Origin: Misgurnus anguillicaudatus
Taxonomy: Eukaryota > Chordata > Actinopteri > Cypriniformes > Cobitidae
Reading direction: 5' to 3'
DNA: 64,000 nt
NCBI RefSeq assembly: GCF_027580225.2
Contig: NC_073354.2
Location: 9,028,001 to 9,092,000, forward strand
Positions 24,479-35,160 of the stretch are shown in pieces. The position numbers and the translations under genes were made by a program. Within the stretch, counting starts at the first letter, position 1; each line of letters starts with the position of its first letter. The notes beneath the pieces were generated by a model, which saw only the letters and a program-made list of their open reading frames with translations, did no database searches and was not told where the DNA came from.

Positions 24479-26437
24479 CGATGGAAGAGCAATTTGGTAT
24501 GTAGTGTTGATAATAAAATACCATTCCCAGGAATGACTTCACTCTGTGGACTGAAGGGGTGAAGCCATCGTCTTCCATCAAGTCTCTCTTAGACATTTTG
24601 GTGATGACCTCAACCTTTTCCGGGTCAACAGCAACACCGTCACTGTCAATGACATGTCCGAGGAACTTCACAGACCTCCGCATCAGATGGCACTTTTTCG
24701 GACTAAACTTCAGGTTGTGCTCCCGCAGCCTCTGGAAAACAACTTCCAATCTGCTGAGTGCCTGTTGTTCGTCGGGGGCAAAAATCAAAAGATCATCTAG
24801 ATAACACAAGAGACTGCTAAAATTAAGATCACCAAAGATACTCAGCATCATCCTCATGAAGGACGCTGGACTGTTGCAAAGCCCCTGCGGCATTCTGTTA
24901 TACTCATGTAGGCCTAGTGGTGTTGTAAAGGCGGTATACTTTTTGTCCTCCTCATGCATAGGCAAGTTATAAAAACCAGACGTAAGGTCCATGGTGCTGA
25001 AGACAGCATTACCGCCGAGGGCGGCCAAGCAGTCCGATTGATGTGGCAAAGGATGAGCATCCTTGATGGTTCTTGCATTCAGCCATCGAAAGTCTGTGCA
25101 TATACGAAGATCGCCATTTTTCTTCCAAACCATCACGAGTGGGGAAGCATATTCACTCATTGATTTCCGTATGATTCCCTGCTCTTCCATCTCGGTAAGA
25201 ACTTGGCGCAGCTTTTGATAATGGGCTGGCGGCACTCTGCGATATGGAAGACGAAAGGGGCGGTCGTCAGTGAGGCGGATCCTATGTGCAAAGCCTTTGG
25301 CTTCTCCACAGTCAAGATGATGCTTTGAGAATACATCCTGATATTTCTCCAACAATGTCACAAGTTGGAGCTTGGTGGAGGGGCTCGCTTCACAATGGTC
25401 AATGTCAACATTTCCCAGACCACACTTCTGCAACCTGTCTTTCAGGTCACCGCTGTCGTTCTGTTTCACATGAGTCGCTCTAACAGAACCAGTGTCACTC
25501 TGACAGGAACCCTGGAACAGCGTGAGGTCTTCAGTTGCAATACAAGTAGAGACATCCGCAAGCTTGCTGTTCTTTCTCAGTGTGAGTGGTTTATCTGAGA
25601 TATTAGTGATTTTCATGGGAGTCCAGCCATCTCCCCACAGTGGTGTTACCACTCTTCCCCCCATGATGCCCCGAGGTGCACACCTGGAGGTTGTAGGCTC
25701 CACCATAACTGTGCTCCCAGGTGACTTTGGCACATTACTTGGCAGTCTTCCCCACAGCAGATACTCTTGTTTGGGGAGGAGAGTCACCGCCTGAGTTAGC
25801 TTCACTGTCCCTACTTTCTCTGGGACATCTTCACCCCTCCACCTCGTGAGACTTGTCATCATTTCTAAAAAATGTTCACCATCCGAAGACCCTTTTGTGT
25901 TGCTTGAGATAAGTGTCCAATAACTGTTCTCGTTCTTCAGCTGATGCAGCACGTGTTTCAGCATGTTGGTGCCTACTATTATGTCGTCCTTCTGACCAGT
26001 GACCACTAAAACTGGGACCATGCACTTTATCCCATACAAGCTTAGTTCCATGTCATACATACACTTAGGGCTCACCTGCACTCCTCCACAGCCAACAAGG
26101 ATGATGCGCTGTGGGAGTTCCTGCTGTGGGGTTAAGACACTATCCAATAGTAGTCTCTGTTCTGCATCTTCACTTATTGTGCAGGCCATTGAGCCTGTAT
26201 CGAGGAGCCCTTGCAACTGAGCATGGCCATTAACTGTCACTGGTGCATGAAATAACTCACTGAACGTCTCGACTGTGTGAATATTCTGAACGATTACTGT
26301 GCAATTTTCAGACATTGTTTTACAGACATTGACATACATCTCCTCTAATTCTTCACTTTCTTCAAGGGTTGACTCTTTAATGCTCACACATCCCCTTTCC
26401 GTATGTGAGCTATCTAGTTTAAACTGGCTCCACCTTG
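24327..26437 (-). CDS. pol: pro-pol, first part: aspartic protease and reverse transcriptase
   Basis: The frame is open from about 26437, entered from gag by -1 frameshifting at 26417-26423, so its apparent GTG start at 26387 is not a true start. It encodes a retropepsin-like protease with the active-site motif LLDTGS about 62 codons after 26387. A gypsy-type reverse transcriptase follows: the finger/palm block near VWKKNGDLRICTDFRWLNAR, PQGLCNSPASF, and catalytic YLDD at 24792-24803. After FLGMVFYYQHYIPN the frame is lost by what looks like a single-base deletion near 24475, and the last ~50 codons to 24327 are nonsense. The element is therefore probably not autonomous as it stands. Confidence 0.9.
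26382..26423 (-). promoter_or_regulatory. -1 ribosomal frameshift signal joining gag to pol
   Basis: On the - strand the heptamer T TTA AAC (26423-26417, gag frame) lies immediately before the gag TAG (26416-26414). A 6-nt spacer (26416-26411) is followed by a 9-bp stem of 26410-26402 with 26390-26382 (one G-U pair) and an 11-nt loop. The loop bases AAGGG could pair with CCCTT at 26368-26364 to make an H-type pseudoknot. Slippage by -1 enters exactly the frame of protease-RT. TTTAAAC is a known efficient slippery sequence. Confidence 0.85.
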
Positions 26438-27520
26438 CTCAGGGTTAGGCGGTGGGTGCGCTACCTGTGGCTGGGTGTTAATTCTTGGCCGGCGTTGTTG
26501 GCACTCTCTCTTCCAGTGGCCAGGCTTGTAACAGCCCATACAGAGGTTTGCCTGTCTACAGTGTGCGGTAGTTGAGTGTTCAACAGACTGACAGACTCTA
26601 CATCTACTCGGAACAATGGCTGCTGGCTCCCTGCTCTGTGGCACGACTGCTGTTGTGTGTGCCGTCTGCTCTAGCACACAGTTCAGCAAGCCAATGAGAG
26701 ACTGGATGCAGACGCTCTCAGTCTGAGGAGAGGATGGAAGCCCCATTGCCTTTGGGTAGCCACTAAGGTCTGTCGAATTTTCAGCAGTGACTGCCTCTGT
26801 CACTAATGTCTGAGCATGTGCACCAACGTTCTTTGGCCGATAAGGTTTGGCTTGAGACATTGTCCTGGCTTCTCTTTGATGTTCAATGAGGTGTTCCTGA
26901 ATCTCATTTGCGGTCCATTTTTCAGCTGTTTTGCACTTTAGGATGCTTGCAAGAGCGGGGTCAGGGCAGTGTTTCACCAACATCATTGTGACTTCATGAG
27001 AGGGGTCCTCAATGTTTCGCCCCTGCCTTCTCAGACACTCATCCGCAACATCCACGGTCATGTTCAAGTCAGACTGCCCATATCCTAAGTTCAAGCTAGG
27101 TGTGGGAGTGGTTTGACTACCTGCACCACCAACAGATCTCTGCAATTGGCTAGCAATGTTCTCTCCTATTTCATGAGCTAATTGTGTTATGAGATTCCCT
27201 AGGTCTGCGGAACTCACATCTGGACTAGACATTGGCTGATGTGGAGAATGTTCATCTTTGCGGGTGTATGAGAATGCAGGACAGCCCACTGAACTAATAC
27301 CGCTCGCAATTTCTGGAGCATCTCTTAATCTATGCATGTGTGGTGTGGGGGAATATTCATCAGTGCGTAAGCGTGTGGACGAGAGTACAGGTCTGCCTAG
27401 TATACCAGCACCTCTAAGAGGCGTGCTCTCCACCCTACTCATAAACCTGCCCCTCCCTAGGCTTACCCCTGCAACATCTTCAATACTACGTGGGGTCTGC
27501 GCATCCCTACCATCAGTCAT
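26414..27520 (-). CDS. gag: gag: nucleocapsid/capsid polyprotein
   Basis: About 368 codons from ATG at 27520 to TAG at 26414. An in-frame TTG two codons upstream is not a likely start. The N-terminal half is Arg/Ser/Pro-rich, and a middle region near residues 130-230 probably includes capsid. Two zinc knuckles lie at the C-terminus: C-x2-C-x4-H-x5-C (about 307-321, spacing one longer than usual) and the canonical CMGCYKPGHWKREC (about 327-340). They would bind genomic RNA. The reading frame is uninterrupted. The stop codon abuts the frameshift heptamer, so gag is made alone or as gag-pro-pol. Confidence 0.9.
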   Translation of the reverse strand: MTDGRDAQTPRSIEDVAGVSLGRGRFMSRVESTPLRGAGILGRPVLSSTRLRTDEYSPTPHMHRLRDAPEIASGISSVGCPAFSYTRKDEHSPHQPMSSPDVSSADLGNLITQLAHEIGENIASQLQRSVGGAGSQTTPTPSLNLGYGQSDLNMTVDVADECLRRQGRNIEDPSHEVTMMLVKHCPDPALASILKCKTAEKWTANEIQEHLIEHQREARTMSQAKPYRPKNVGAHAQTLVTEAVTAENSTDLSGYPKAMGLPSSPQTESVCIQSLIGLLNCVLEQTAHTTAVVPQSREPAAIVPSRCRVCQSVEHSTTAHCRQANLCMGCYKPGHWKRECQQRRPRINTQPQVAHPPPNPEQGGASLN

Positions 27521-27760
27521 TTTCAAAAAAAAAAATTGTAATGTGGTAGACTATGATACAATATGTGAATCACCAGAACATGTGAATATGGTATGAAAAA
27601 AAATAAAAGTAAAATGATATAGATAGGAGAGATAGAAGCAATTAAGAGCTACAATTTACACATTAACATTTGCCCTTATATTTGTCAAAAATCCCCAGGA
27701 GGTTCCTACTCGTCACAGCAACCACCGGCGATCACCATGGCGATGATCTGAAGCGAAGAT

Positions 27761-27778
27761 ATCCGGGTCACGGCACCA
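27761..27778 (-). other. Primer binding site, tRNA-His type
   Basis: On the - strand TGGTGCCGTGACCCGGAT starts one base after the 5' LTR. It is complementary to the 3' end of vertebrate tRNA-His (recalled sequence) at 17 of 18 positions. The leader from here to the gag ATG (27521-27760) has no other feature that I can name. Confidence 0.75.
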
Positions 27779-27779
27779 A

Positions 27780-28849
27780 TGTAGCCGGCTTCGTCTGCAC
27801 GTTGCCGACTACTGCGTTGTGTTCTGGTGCACTCAAGACAGGACACTGACGTTCCTCAAGGCACTTTATTATGTACAAACTCTCTCAGTCAAGTAGAGGG
27901 CTCACTGTTCAAATTCAAAGAGAGCAAATGTTCAAAATTCTACCCTCGATTAGAATCAGCCTCTCTCAGTCGAGTAGAATGCAGACTGAATTTAATCACA
28001 TTCAAAAATCAAAGAAATAAAATATAAAAGAATTATAGAAAATAAACATTACATCAGTTGGTGTATATGTATGTGTCATATTGCATGTTATTCCTGTTAT
28101 ATTCTGGGTTTTTATCTTTTACATTAACATTATTCAACATGAAATAAAATCTTTTCAGTAGTTAGTACCCAAATTTATGCATAAAGCAACATGTACACAT
28201 TCTATGTTTGTGCTCTTAAGTGCCATTAAACATTAATCAATACATGAAAATGAACACATTATATTTTTAACACATCATATATTTTTTTAACATTGATATT
28301 GGGAGTACATACCTGTTCAAATTCAAAGAGAGCAAATGTTCAAAATTCTACCCTCGATTAGAATCAGCCTAACATAAAAAAAAAAGACAACTTAAACATG
28401 AGGGCTGCACCACAAGAGGATAAAATGATGATCACTAACATACAGCTAGGCAAACCAGGAGGCTAGCTAAGTTAGCAATTTCTCAAACTCTCAAAAACAA
28501 CAAAGTTTCAGACACATCTTGAATAAATGTATGTGCATTCATCCTAAAATACACTTATGAGTTACCATGTGCACTGAAACTAAAGTTTTAACAGGTATAT
28601 TTTCAAGTTTACATAGTGCTGATATGAACACATACCTCTCTCAGTCGAGTAGAATGCAGACTGAGAAAAGAACGCGAAAATTCCATATATAACCAACACT
28701 CTAGGGGGCGCACTCACACAACTAACTCTCCCAATATCTATGAACTACCATGAAACACCTGAACAATACATTATTTTGGTGAAATAAACTTACACAAACA
28801 AATAGAAAATGAAAAGTTGCAAAAATATGTAATTCTTTGACCCGTTACA
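27780..28849 (-). mobile_element. 5' LTR of Ty3/gypsy retrotransposon (right copy)
   Basis: 1070 bp, TG...CA on the - strand, followed on the + strand by the duplication CACG (28850-28853). It is the promoter LTR for gag-pol: TATA box at about 28685-28691 and initiator near 28662. It includes the intron-containing segment (28313-28664) and the spliced copy (27905-27989). AATAAA at 27865-27870 must be bypassed for full-length RNA. Confidence 0.95.
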
Positions 28850-29688
28850 CACGCGCTCTCGCGTCTGTCCGAAGTCTAAACATAAAAGTAGTAATCCTTT
28901 TGTATTTGTTCAGTTTAATGCGTTTCATGCGAGCTGAGGCAAACTTTACTTTTTGTTTAAAATAGGACCCGCTGCATATTAGCGCCTCACTCTCGCGTAC
29001 GTGCAGAAAGCTGCGGTCTGTCCGAAGTCAGATCACTAGGTATTAATCCTGTTTATGATATGCATTTCAAGGAATTGTAGCAACACGTCCCTTGTGTTTA
29101 ATATATGATTGTGTTTAAAATATGATCGCGTTCCGCTGGACCGATGCATTTAAAAAGGCACCTCATGAGAGCACCACTGCTTGACACGTGTAGTCTTCTG
29201 CAACAGCACTAAACCAATGCATTGACTTGTTTGTATGTGCGCGCAGATGCATGTTTTTACAGTTATTAAGTAATCATGATAGGGTTTTAATGACGCGCTC
29301 GCATTAATGGCATCAGGTTTAAGAAGGTTGCGGTCATGACGGTGTTGCTCTTGTTTTTTTTTGTCCACCCATCAAGTGACTTGTTATAATGAGTAAAAAA
29401 TGTACATATAGAAAAATGAGTAAACTGCTGCCCCGCCCCCCCGATACTATCGTGTATCGCCGATCTCACAGGCTGACGATAGGACGATCTGAAAATAGGG
29501 CATATCGCCCAACACTAGCTACTAACCAAAAGCAATACTTTTTTTGTATAATTTAATGTTTTTTTTATTAAAATGTTGAGTTTTAGAAAAGTTTTTTGTC
29601 ACAAATTTTCTTTGGGGGGCCGCAAAGGAATGCTTCATACACAAGGGGGGCCGCACGCTGAAAAAGTTTGGGAACCACTGCTCTAATC

Positions 29689-29996
29689 AATACGGTACAT
29701 TTATCTGAAACCTCTAAAGCAATGAAGAGGTGAACTTCAAAGCATGTATATAAACGCTCTCTAAATGAAAGAGTGATGATCGGTTATGATAGAGCGAGAC
29801 TGAATGCTGAACATCTTTATTCCACGAGAAACTGAACAAATGACTTCTATTAATCATATTTCTTTTCAGGATGGTTTCGTATTTTTCATTTTTAAATAAA
29901 AATTGATCAAATTATTTAACAGTTTTTCACTGCATGTAAAGATGTCTGACTGTAAGAGAAACAATTGTCTTTATTTTCCAGAAAACTGAAATGATT
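29689..29996. other. Intergenic, nothing recognised
   Basis: Sequence immediately outside the triple nest; no gene or repeat end supported. Confidence 0.35.
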
Positions 29997-30000
29997 TTAA

Positions 30001-30521
30001 AGCACAAGTTCAGTATTTTACACTTAAAGTCCTGTTTTCAGATTGTTTATGATGAAATAGAACGGTTTTGACTGAATTTCGACATATGCGGCTGAGAATT
30101 TACGGGTGTTTGCGTTTCACCTCCCACCTCTACAATGGGTTTAATGGTGCAGTGCAACAATCCTTCCTAAAATGCATTAACCCTTTATAGGGCACTCATT
30201 GAAATCTTTGGAAATTCTCATTTTTAACCTCAGAAAGCTAATGGGGGATGTTACAGGACATTCTTTAAAAAAATTTTTTACAATATTTTTCACCTTTGGC
30301 TGAGAGAAAACTACATTACTCTATTACTTCAAATGAAGGCAGGGGGAGGGCACTTTGAATATGTGCGGAAGTGACTAAATATGGTCACTTGCCCCATAAA
30401 GGGCTAAACTTTCGTTTACAAAGACGTGAAACTCACCGAGTGGTCAGGGGTGTTCACTGATATGCTCACACAAAAATCGCTGCAAAATACGCATTCTAAC
30501 AGGTTTTATCGTACTTTAATG
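30001..30521. mobile_element. Partial TTAA-AGGACAAGTTC fold-back element, split by a MITE
   Basis: 30001-30176 and 30404-30521 match about 61009-61210 and its following interior in the same order (GTATTTTACACTTAAAG; CGTTTACAAAGACGTGAAAC; CTCACACAAAAATCG). The second arm is missing. TTAA precedes the left end (29997-30000). Confidence 0.65.
30181..30403. mobile_element. 223-bp piggyBac-like MITE
   Basis: Starts CCCTTTATAGGGCA, ends with the near-inverse TGCCCCATAAAGGG. TTAA lies at 30177-30180 and CTAA (one mismatch) at 30404-30407. The host sequence on both sides is continuous in the copy near 61190-61200, which confirms an insertion. Confidence 0.7.
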
Positions 30522-30671
30522 TACACCCTACTGTATGTCCTTAGTGGACACAATGTGACAGAGGTGCAACAAACTCCATATGACTGCCACACAATCTTTA
30601 TGATAAACCATTTGTTTTTAGTCATAAAGATTATAGTTTGAATGTTCTTGTTGTCTATATTTCATATTTAA

Positions 30672-30920
30672 AGGTGCCAAAGATTGCATTGTAATAATCT
30701 ATTAAATTTTTCTTTGATATCTACAGAAGGTTTGTGGCTTTATTAAGTGCAAAAATGATCCGGAGACTGTATTTTTGTCCATTTACAACCGTAGGATTTG
30801 CCTTCTGAATAAAATGGTCTAGTATTACCTTATTTGAAAGGGTCATGAATAATAATGTTGAGCTCTGCTCTGATTGGCTGTTTCTAAGAGCAGCTCCTTC
30901 AGTAGCTCTCTGTGTGTGTA
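30672..30920. mobile_element. TTAA-AGGTGCC repeat, copy 1
   Basis: Closely matches 63774-64000 in the same orientation (shared CATGAATAATAATGTTGAGC and CTCTGCTCTGATTGGCTGTT). TTAA precedes it at 30668-30671. The far end was not located; it may extend beyond 31000. Confidence 0.6.
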
Positions 30921-31801
30921 AACACATCTTATGTTTGAGTCTGTATCAGATGAAAATACAGATTTTGAGGAATAATCAATTGTTTGGAGATTGTTAATGG
31001 ATGTTTCTGAGTGGTTAGTTTGTGTTTTTTTCAGTATGGACCTGCAAAACGTAACTGTAACGTCAATAGTAAAACTTCAACCTAAACGTAAGCATATAGC
31101 ATTAACTAGCATATAGCGCTAACTCAACAGTCACAACTCTGTTTTTAGCATTGTAACAACATTGTAATTATTTTAATGTTGGGGCGGACATCTCAACAGT
31201 GTTTCAGCGGTCTTTTGCATGCATAAGGTTTACATAAAAAGGAGGAAACAATCGTGTCATGATATGTCATTACCACGTACAGAGCTCTTATTATTCATCT
31301 ATGCCTAGATAAATACAGTTTTACTGTCTACACCACTTTTAAAAAAATCTGATATAAATAATGTCATTGTTTGCAGTGTAATACTCATTATGTGCTAAAC
31401 TTCAATCAAATCTCAGATCTCGGTCACTGTATCCTAAAGCCCCATTCAGACCACCAGTGACTGTCACCCGTCTCTTTCATTAAGGTCATTTGGAGGCGCT
31501 CTTATATTCTTGTTTGTCATAAAAAACGAGTAACCGTCCGTGCAGTAACAAATGAGAGACGGATGATGTGATCTCCACTGCTTTACTTCATTGGTAGTCC
31601 CGAAAGTCACTCATGATTTGTATAAAGTTTAACTTTTCTCAACCTTGTAGCATCGCTAGAACGTCGCCCACTTCCTGTCACTGGAAATCGCCAAGCTTTT
31701 ATTGAAATGAAATGTTATACAAGTGACAGTGGATTATAAAAAAAAACCTTTTCTGTTAATGTGACATTGTAGCTGACAGCTCTACTGAGATGTTCATTTG
31801 G

Positions 31802-32510
31802 TGATATTCTGCCAGCGCAAAGTTCGAGCCGCCATCTTGGTATACCCAACCGGCAGACGGCGTCATTGACTTCCATTCAAAATCATGTTTTAAATTCACC
31901 CGCTTTACAGCATATCAGTCACACAAGATTATTTTTAGGATATGTGTAAGTAAATTAACTGTTAATTCTGGTGTTATTTGCAATGTTTATGCTTTAATCA
32001 GGCAGGAAAATGGATTTATAAAAAACCGTTAAGATGAGTGTGTCTGCTGCGTTCTGTTAATGACACGGGTATAAATAAAGTTTTTTTGACATTCAGCTAT
32101 ACGGTCAGAGTTATTTCTCTAAATAAGTTTAGGTAACTTGTAAGTTTAGATAACATAAAACCAGCAAATTATTGCATGCACATACGGTACAAAGTATGAT
32201 TATTTATTTAGATTTCAGAATGAGCACGTTTGTCATTAATACTAAATATGTTGCGGTCTGTCTGCTGATCTGATACTGCAATGAAGATGAATGTATAATA
32301 ACTGATTAAAAACTAAAATGTACAACTTTCAGTAAATAACTATGTACATGCTTAGGATGTTTGTGTTGTAATAATGTACAGGGTAACTTCAAATATGAAA
32401 AGGAAGACTAGTAAAGTGATGTTTTATCATTAAAATCTGATCGCGTCCATTGATTTAATAGAATGTTTGGGTATACCAACATGGCGGCACGGTGGCTTCA
32501 CAGTTGTGAC
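31802..32510. mobile_element. Inverted-repeat element (GCCGCCATCTTGGTATACCC ends)
   Basis: GCCGCCATCTTGGTATACCC near 31830 is mirrored by GGGTATACCAACATGGCGGC near 32469. The outer limits are approximate. No protein is encoded. Confidence 0.5.
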
Positions 32511-32770
32511 ATCATGCGCAATCCAGTCATTTATATAGATCAGTGGTCTATACCTGACATTGAAGAAGAAGAGTTTATACAACTTTATTGAAGATGTCAT
32601 CACACTGAATGAGCTCATCCAAAATCTCTGCTGTATGTAGTACAAACACCGGCTTTATTCGGATGAATGTTTAGCAGTTTAACTCAGGCTTCAGTTACAG
32701 TACAAACAGCATAACTGGATTTATTACATGTAAAAAAATAAAACATGACTCAAAAAACAAAAAGCACACT

Positions 32771-32776
32771 TTTATT
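32771..32776 (-). terminator. med23: Candidate med23 polyadenylation signal
   Basis: AATAAA on the - strand, 300 bp after the med23 stop codon at 33076. The 3' UTR would then be about 32750-33075. Confidence 0.4.
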
Positions 32777-33075
32777 TCATACAAAAGGTTTGTTTCTCTA
32801 CGAAAGTTCAGAATAAAGTTTTTAGGATAAAGATTATAACCTTGGTAGGTCCATCCTTGATCTTCCTGAAGGCAGCAGAGATGTCCAGCTGAGATTGAGT
32901 CGGTTTAATTCAGAGAATGAAAAGCTGGATTCATGTGAATCTAAAAAACCTCCTGATTCTCCTTCTCCAACAACATTGACTTCACGTTTAACAGTATTAC
33001 AACAAAACCCCCGAAACCTTTCAGCTGTTGAAGGTGAAGGTGATCATACTGTACTTCTGTCTCTATGCTGTGCTC

Positions 33076-33264
33076 TTACTGTGCCACAGAGAGAGGAATA
33101 TTAGAAGGTCCAGCTCCGGTCTGGGGGGCTGGAGATGAGACGCTTGTCGGCTGAGGGGTGGCTGTCGCCGTGGAGACGGCTGTGGTCTCCATCTTACTGA
33201 TGTGAGTGATGAAGCGGAGACGCAGTCTCATGGCCGGCCTCAGTGAACAGATAATCCGCTCCAC
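33076..33264 (-). CDS. med23: med23 last coding exon
   Basis: The acceptor is a (CTGT)n tract ending GTAG at 33265. It encodes the conserved [25 protein letters not shown] region (positions 33264-33190), then a short Thr/Ala/Pro-rich tail ending SVAQ, and stops at 33076. The tail is less conserved, as in other vertebrates. Confidence 0.93.
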   Translation of the reverse strand: MERIICSLRPAMRLRLRFITHISKMETTAVSTATATPQPTSVSSPAPQTGAGPSNIPLSVAQ

Positions 33265-35117
33265 CTACAGACAGACAGACAGACAGACAGAGAATCAGTA
33301 AACAGAGCTCATAGTCCATCTCAATGTCACTGCACCTGAGGGCTGTAAAAATAAAATGATGACTGGATTAAATTGAGTTTGTCAACTAGAGTTGTGTACT
33401 GTATGTTAGATGTCTCTCTGAAGAGAATGCAGCTCATCTATAAGACACACGAGACGTTCACGGTCAGTCCAACACAATGAGTCTGTTACCTGGTCTTTGA
33501 CACTGTCTCCAGTAAACATGTATTTAATGTGGTAAAGAAAGTCACAGATGGGGTCCATAAAGGCCAGATGTTTACTGTGCTGATCCACAGCCTGAAGCAT
33601 TTCATAAAACGCCACTCCAATCTGAAAGAAGAAAACATTCATCTCAAACCATAGCTGAGAGCCGTATATACAAACACACACACACGCAGGTCACGACACA
33701 TCACCAGCATCAGAGCTCTTAATGGTCAATCATTTCTGTTTGTGTGTACTCATAAACCGTCACAATATCACAACTAATACAACAAAAACTTAGTTTCTTT
33801 TTATCAAACAGTCTTTTAATGCATTTCAAAGAATTCTGCCAGCAAGATTTGATCTGACCGATATTATCAGCTCTGTGATCCTCAAGACACTGAACTCATT
33901 AATGAAAGAGGTGGTGTGAGGAGCTTAAAGGCTTTATGGGTGAAAGTGCAGCGTGAAGAGAGAGAGAGACAGACAGACAGACTGATATAAGTGAATCATT
34001 CATCAGTTGAGATGTAAGAGTTTCTCAGGAGAGCAACAGAACATTAATGTTTGTCTGTTTCATGTCTTCACAGTCTGTGTTCTTCTGCTGTGAAAGATTC
34101 ACTGCCATCTCTGTTATATTCACAAGGTTTGATGTAGATGAACTCAAGCCTGTTTAGCATCTCTGACTCAAGAGGATTTGTGTCTGTGTGCATGGGTGCC
34201 TGTGTTTGTGTGTGTACATGCGTGTGTGTGTGTCTGTGTGTGCGTATGTTTGTGGGCCTGTATGTGTCCGTGTTCGTGTGTGTTTGTGCGTGTGTCTGTG
34301 TTTGTATGTGTCTGTCTGCGTGCGTGCGTGCGTGCGTGCATGTATGTATGTATGTGTAAGCGTGCGTGTGTGCGTGCGTGCATGTGTCTGTTTGTGCGTA
34401 CATGCGTGCGTGTCTGTGTTTTCATGGGTTTGTGTACCTGTGTGTGTGTCCGTGTTTGTGTGGGTGTCTGTGTTTGTGCGTGTGCGTGCTTGTCTGTTTG
34501 TGTGGGTGTGTCTGTGTGCGCATGTTTGTGTGTGTACACGTGTGCGTGTCTGTGTGCATGCGTGCCTGTGTGTGTGTATTGGTGTGTGTCTGTGTTTGTG
34601 TCTGTTTGTCTGTCTGTCTGTGTGCGTGCATGTGTGTGTGTGTGTGTGTGTGCCTGTTTGTGTGTACATGCGTGTGTGTGTCTGTTTGTGTGTATATGCG
34701 TGCGTGTCTGTGTGTGCATGTGTTTCTGTGTTTGTAAGTGTGTGTGTCTGTGTGCGTGTCTGTGTGTGTGCGTGCTTGTCTGTTTGTGTGTGCGCGTGTT
34801 TGTGTGTGTGCGTGTCTGTTTGCCTCTGTCTTTCTGTGCGCATACATGTCTGTGTGTGTGTGCGTGTACATGCGTGTGTGTGTGTGTGTCTGTTTGTGTG
34901 TATATGCGTGCGTGTCTGTTTGTGAGTGTCCGTGTGTGTGTGTGTGTCCGTGTGTGTGTGCGTGCTTGTCTGTTTGTGTGTGTGCGTGTTTGTGTGTGTG
35001 CGTGTCTGTTTGCATCTGTCTTTCTGCACACGTACATGTCTGTGTGTGTGTGCGTGTACATTGCGTGTGTGTGTGTGTCTGTTTGTGTGTATATGCGTGC
35101 GTGTCTGTTTGTGTGTG

Positions 35118-35160
<43 letters not shown>

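Larger units (their letters stand above)
20001..29525. mobile_element. Middle hAT-like element with 8-bp duplication GCTACTAA
   Basis: GCTACTAA occurs at 20001-20008 and 29518-29525. The element starts TAGGGTTGTGCCGATA (20009) and ends with the near-inverse ATATCGCCCAACACTA (29517). Its own sequence is 20009-20329 and 28854-29517, about 985 bp, without a transposase frame. It received the LTR retrotransposon. Confidence 0.8.
19876..29688. mobile_element. Outer hAT-like MITE with 8-bp duplications, split by a nested insertion
   Basis: The 8-bp duplication CTCTAATC is present at 19876-19883 and 29681-29688. Inside it the element starts CAGTGGTTTTCAAACTG at 19884 and ends with the near-inverse AGTTTGGGAACCACTG at 29680. 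CAGTGGTTCTCAAAC-type ends and 8-bp duplications are diagnostic of hAT elements. Its own sequence is only about 280 bp (19884-20008 and 29526-29680). The rest is inserted DNA. Confidence 0.85.

Noticed and set aside
22074..25794. Several 65-113 codon frames on the + strand opposite the gypsy pol
   Set aside because: Antisense shadows of pol, which has clear protease, RT, RNase H and integrase motifs on the other strand.
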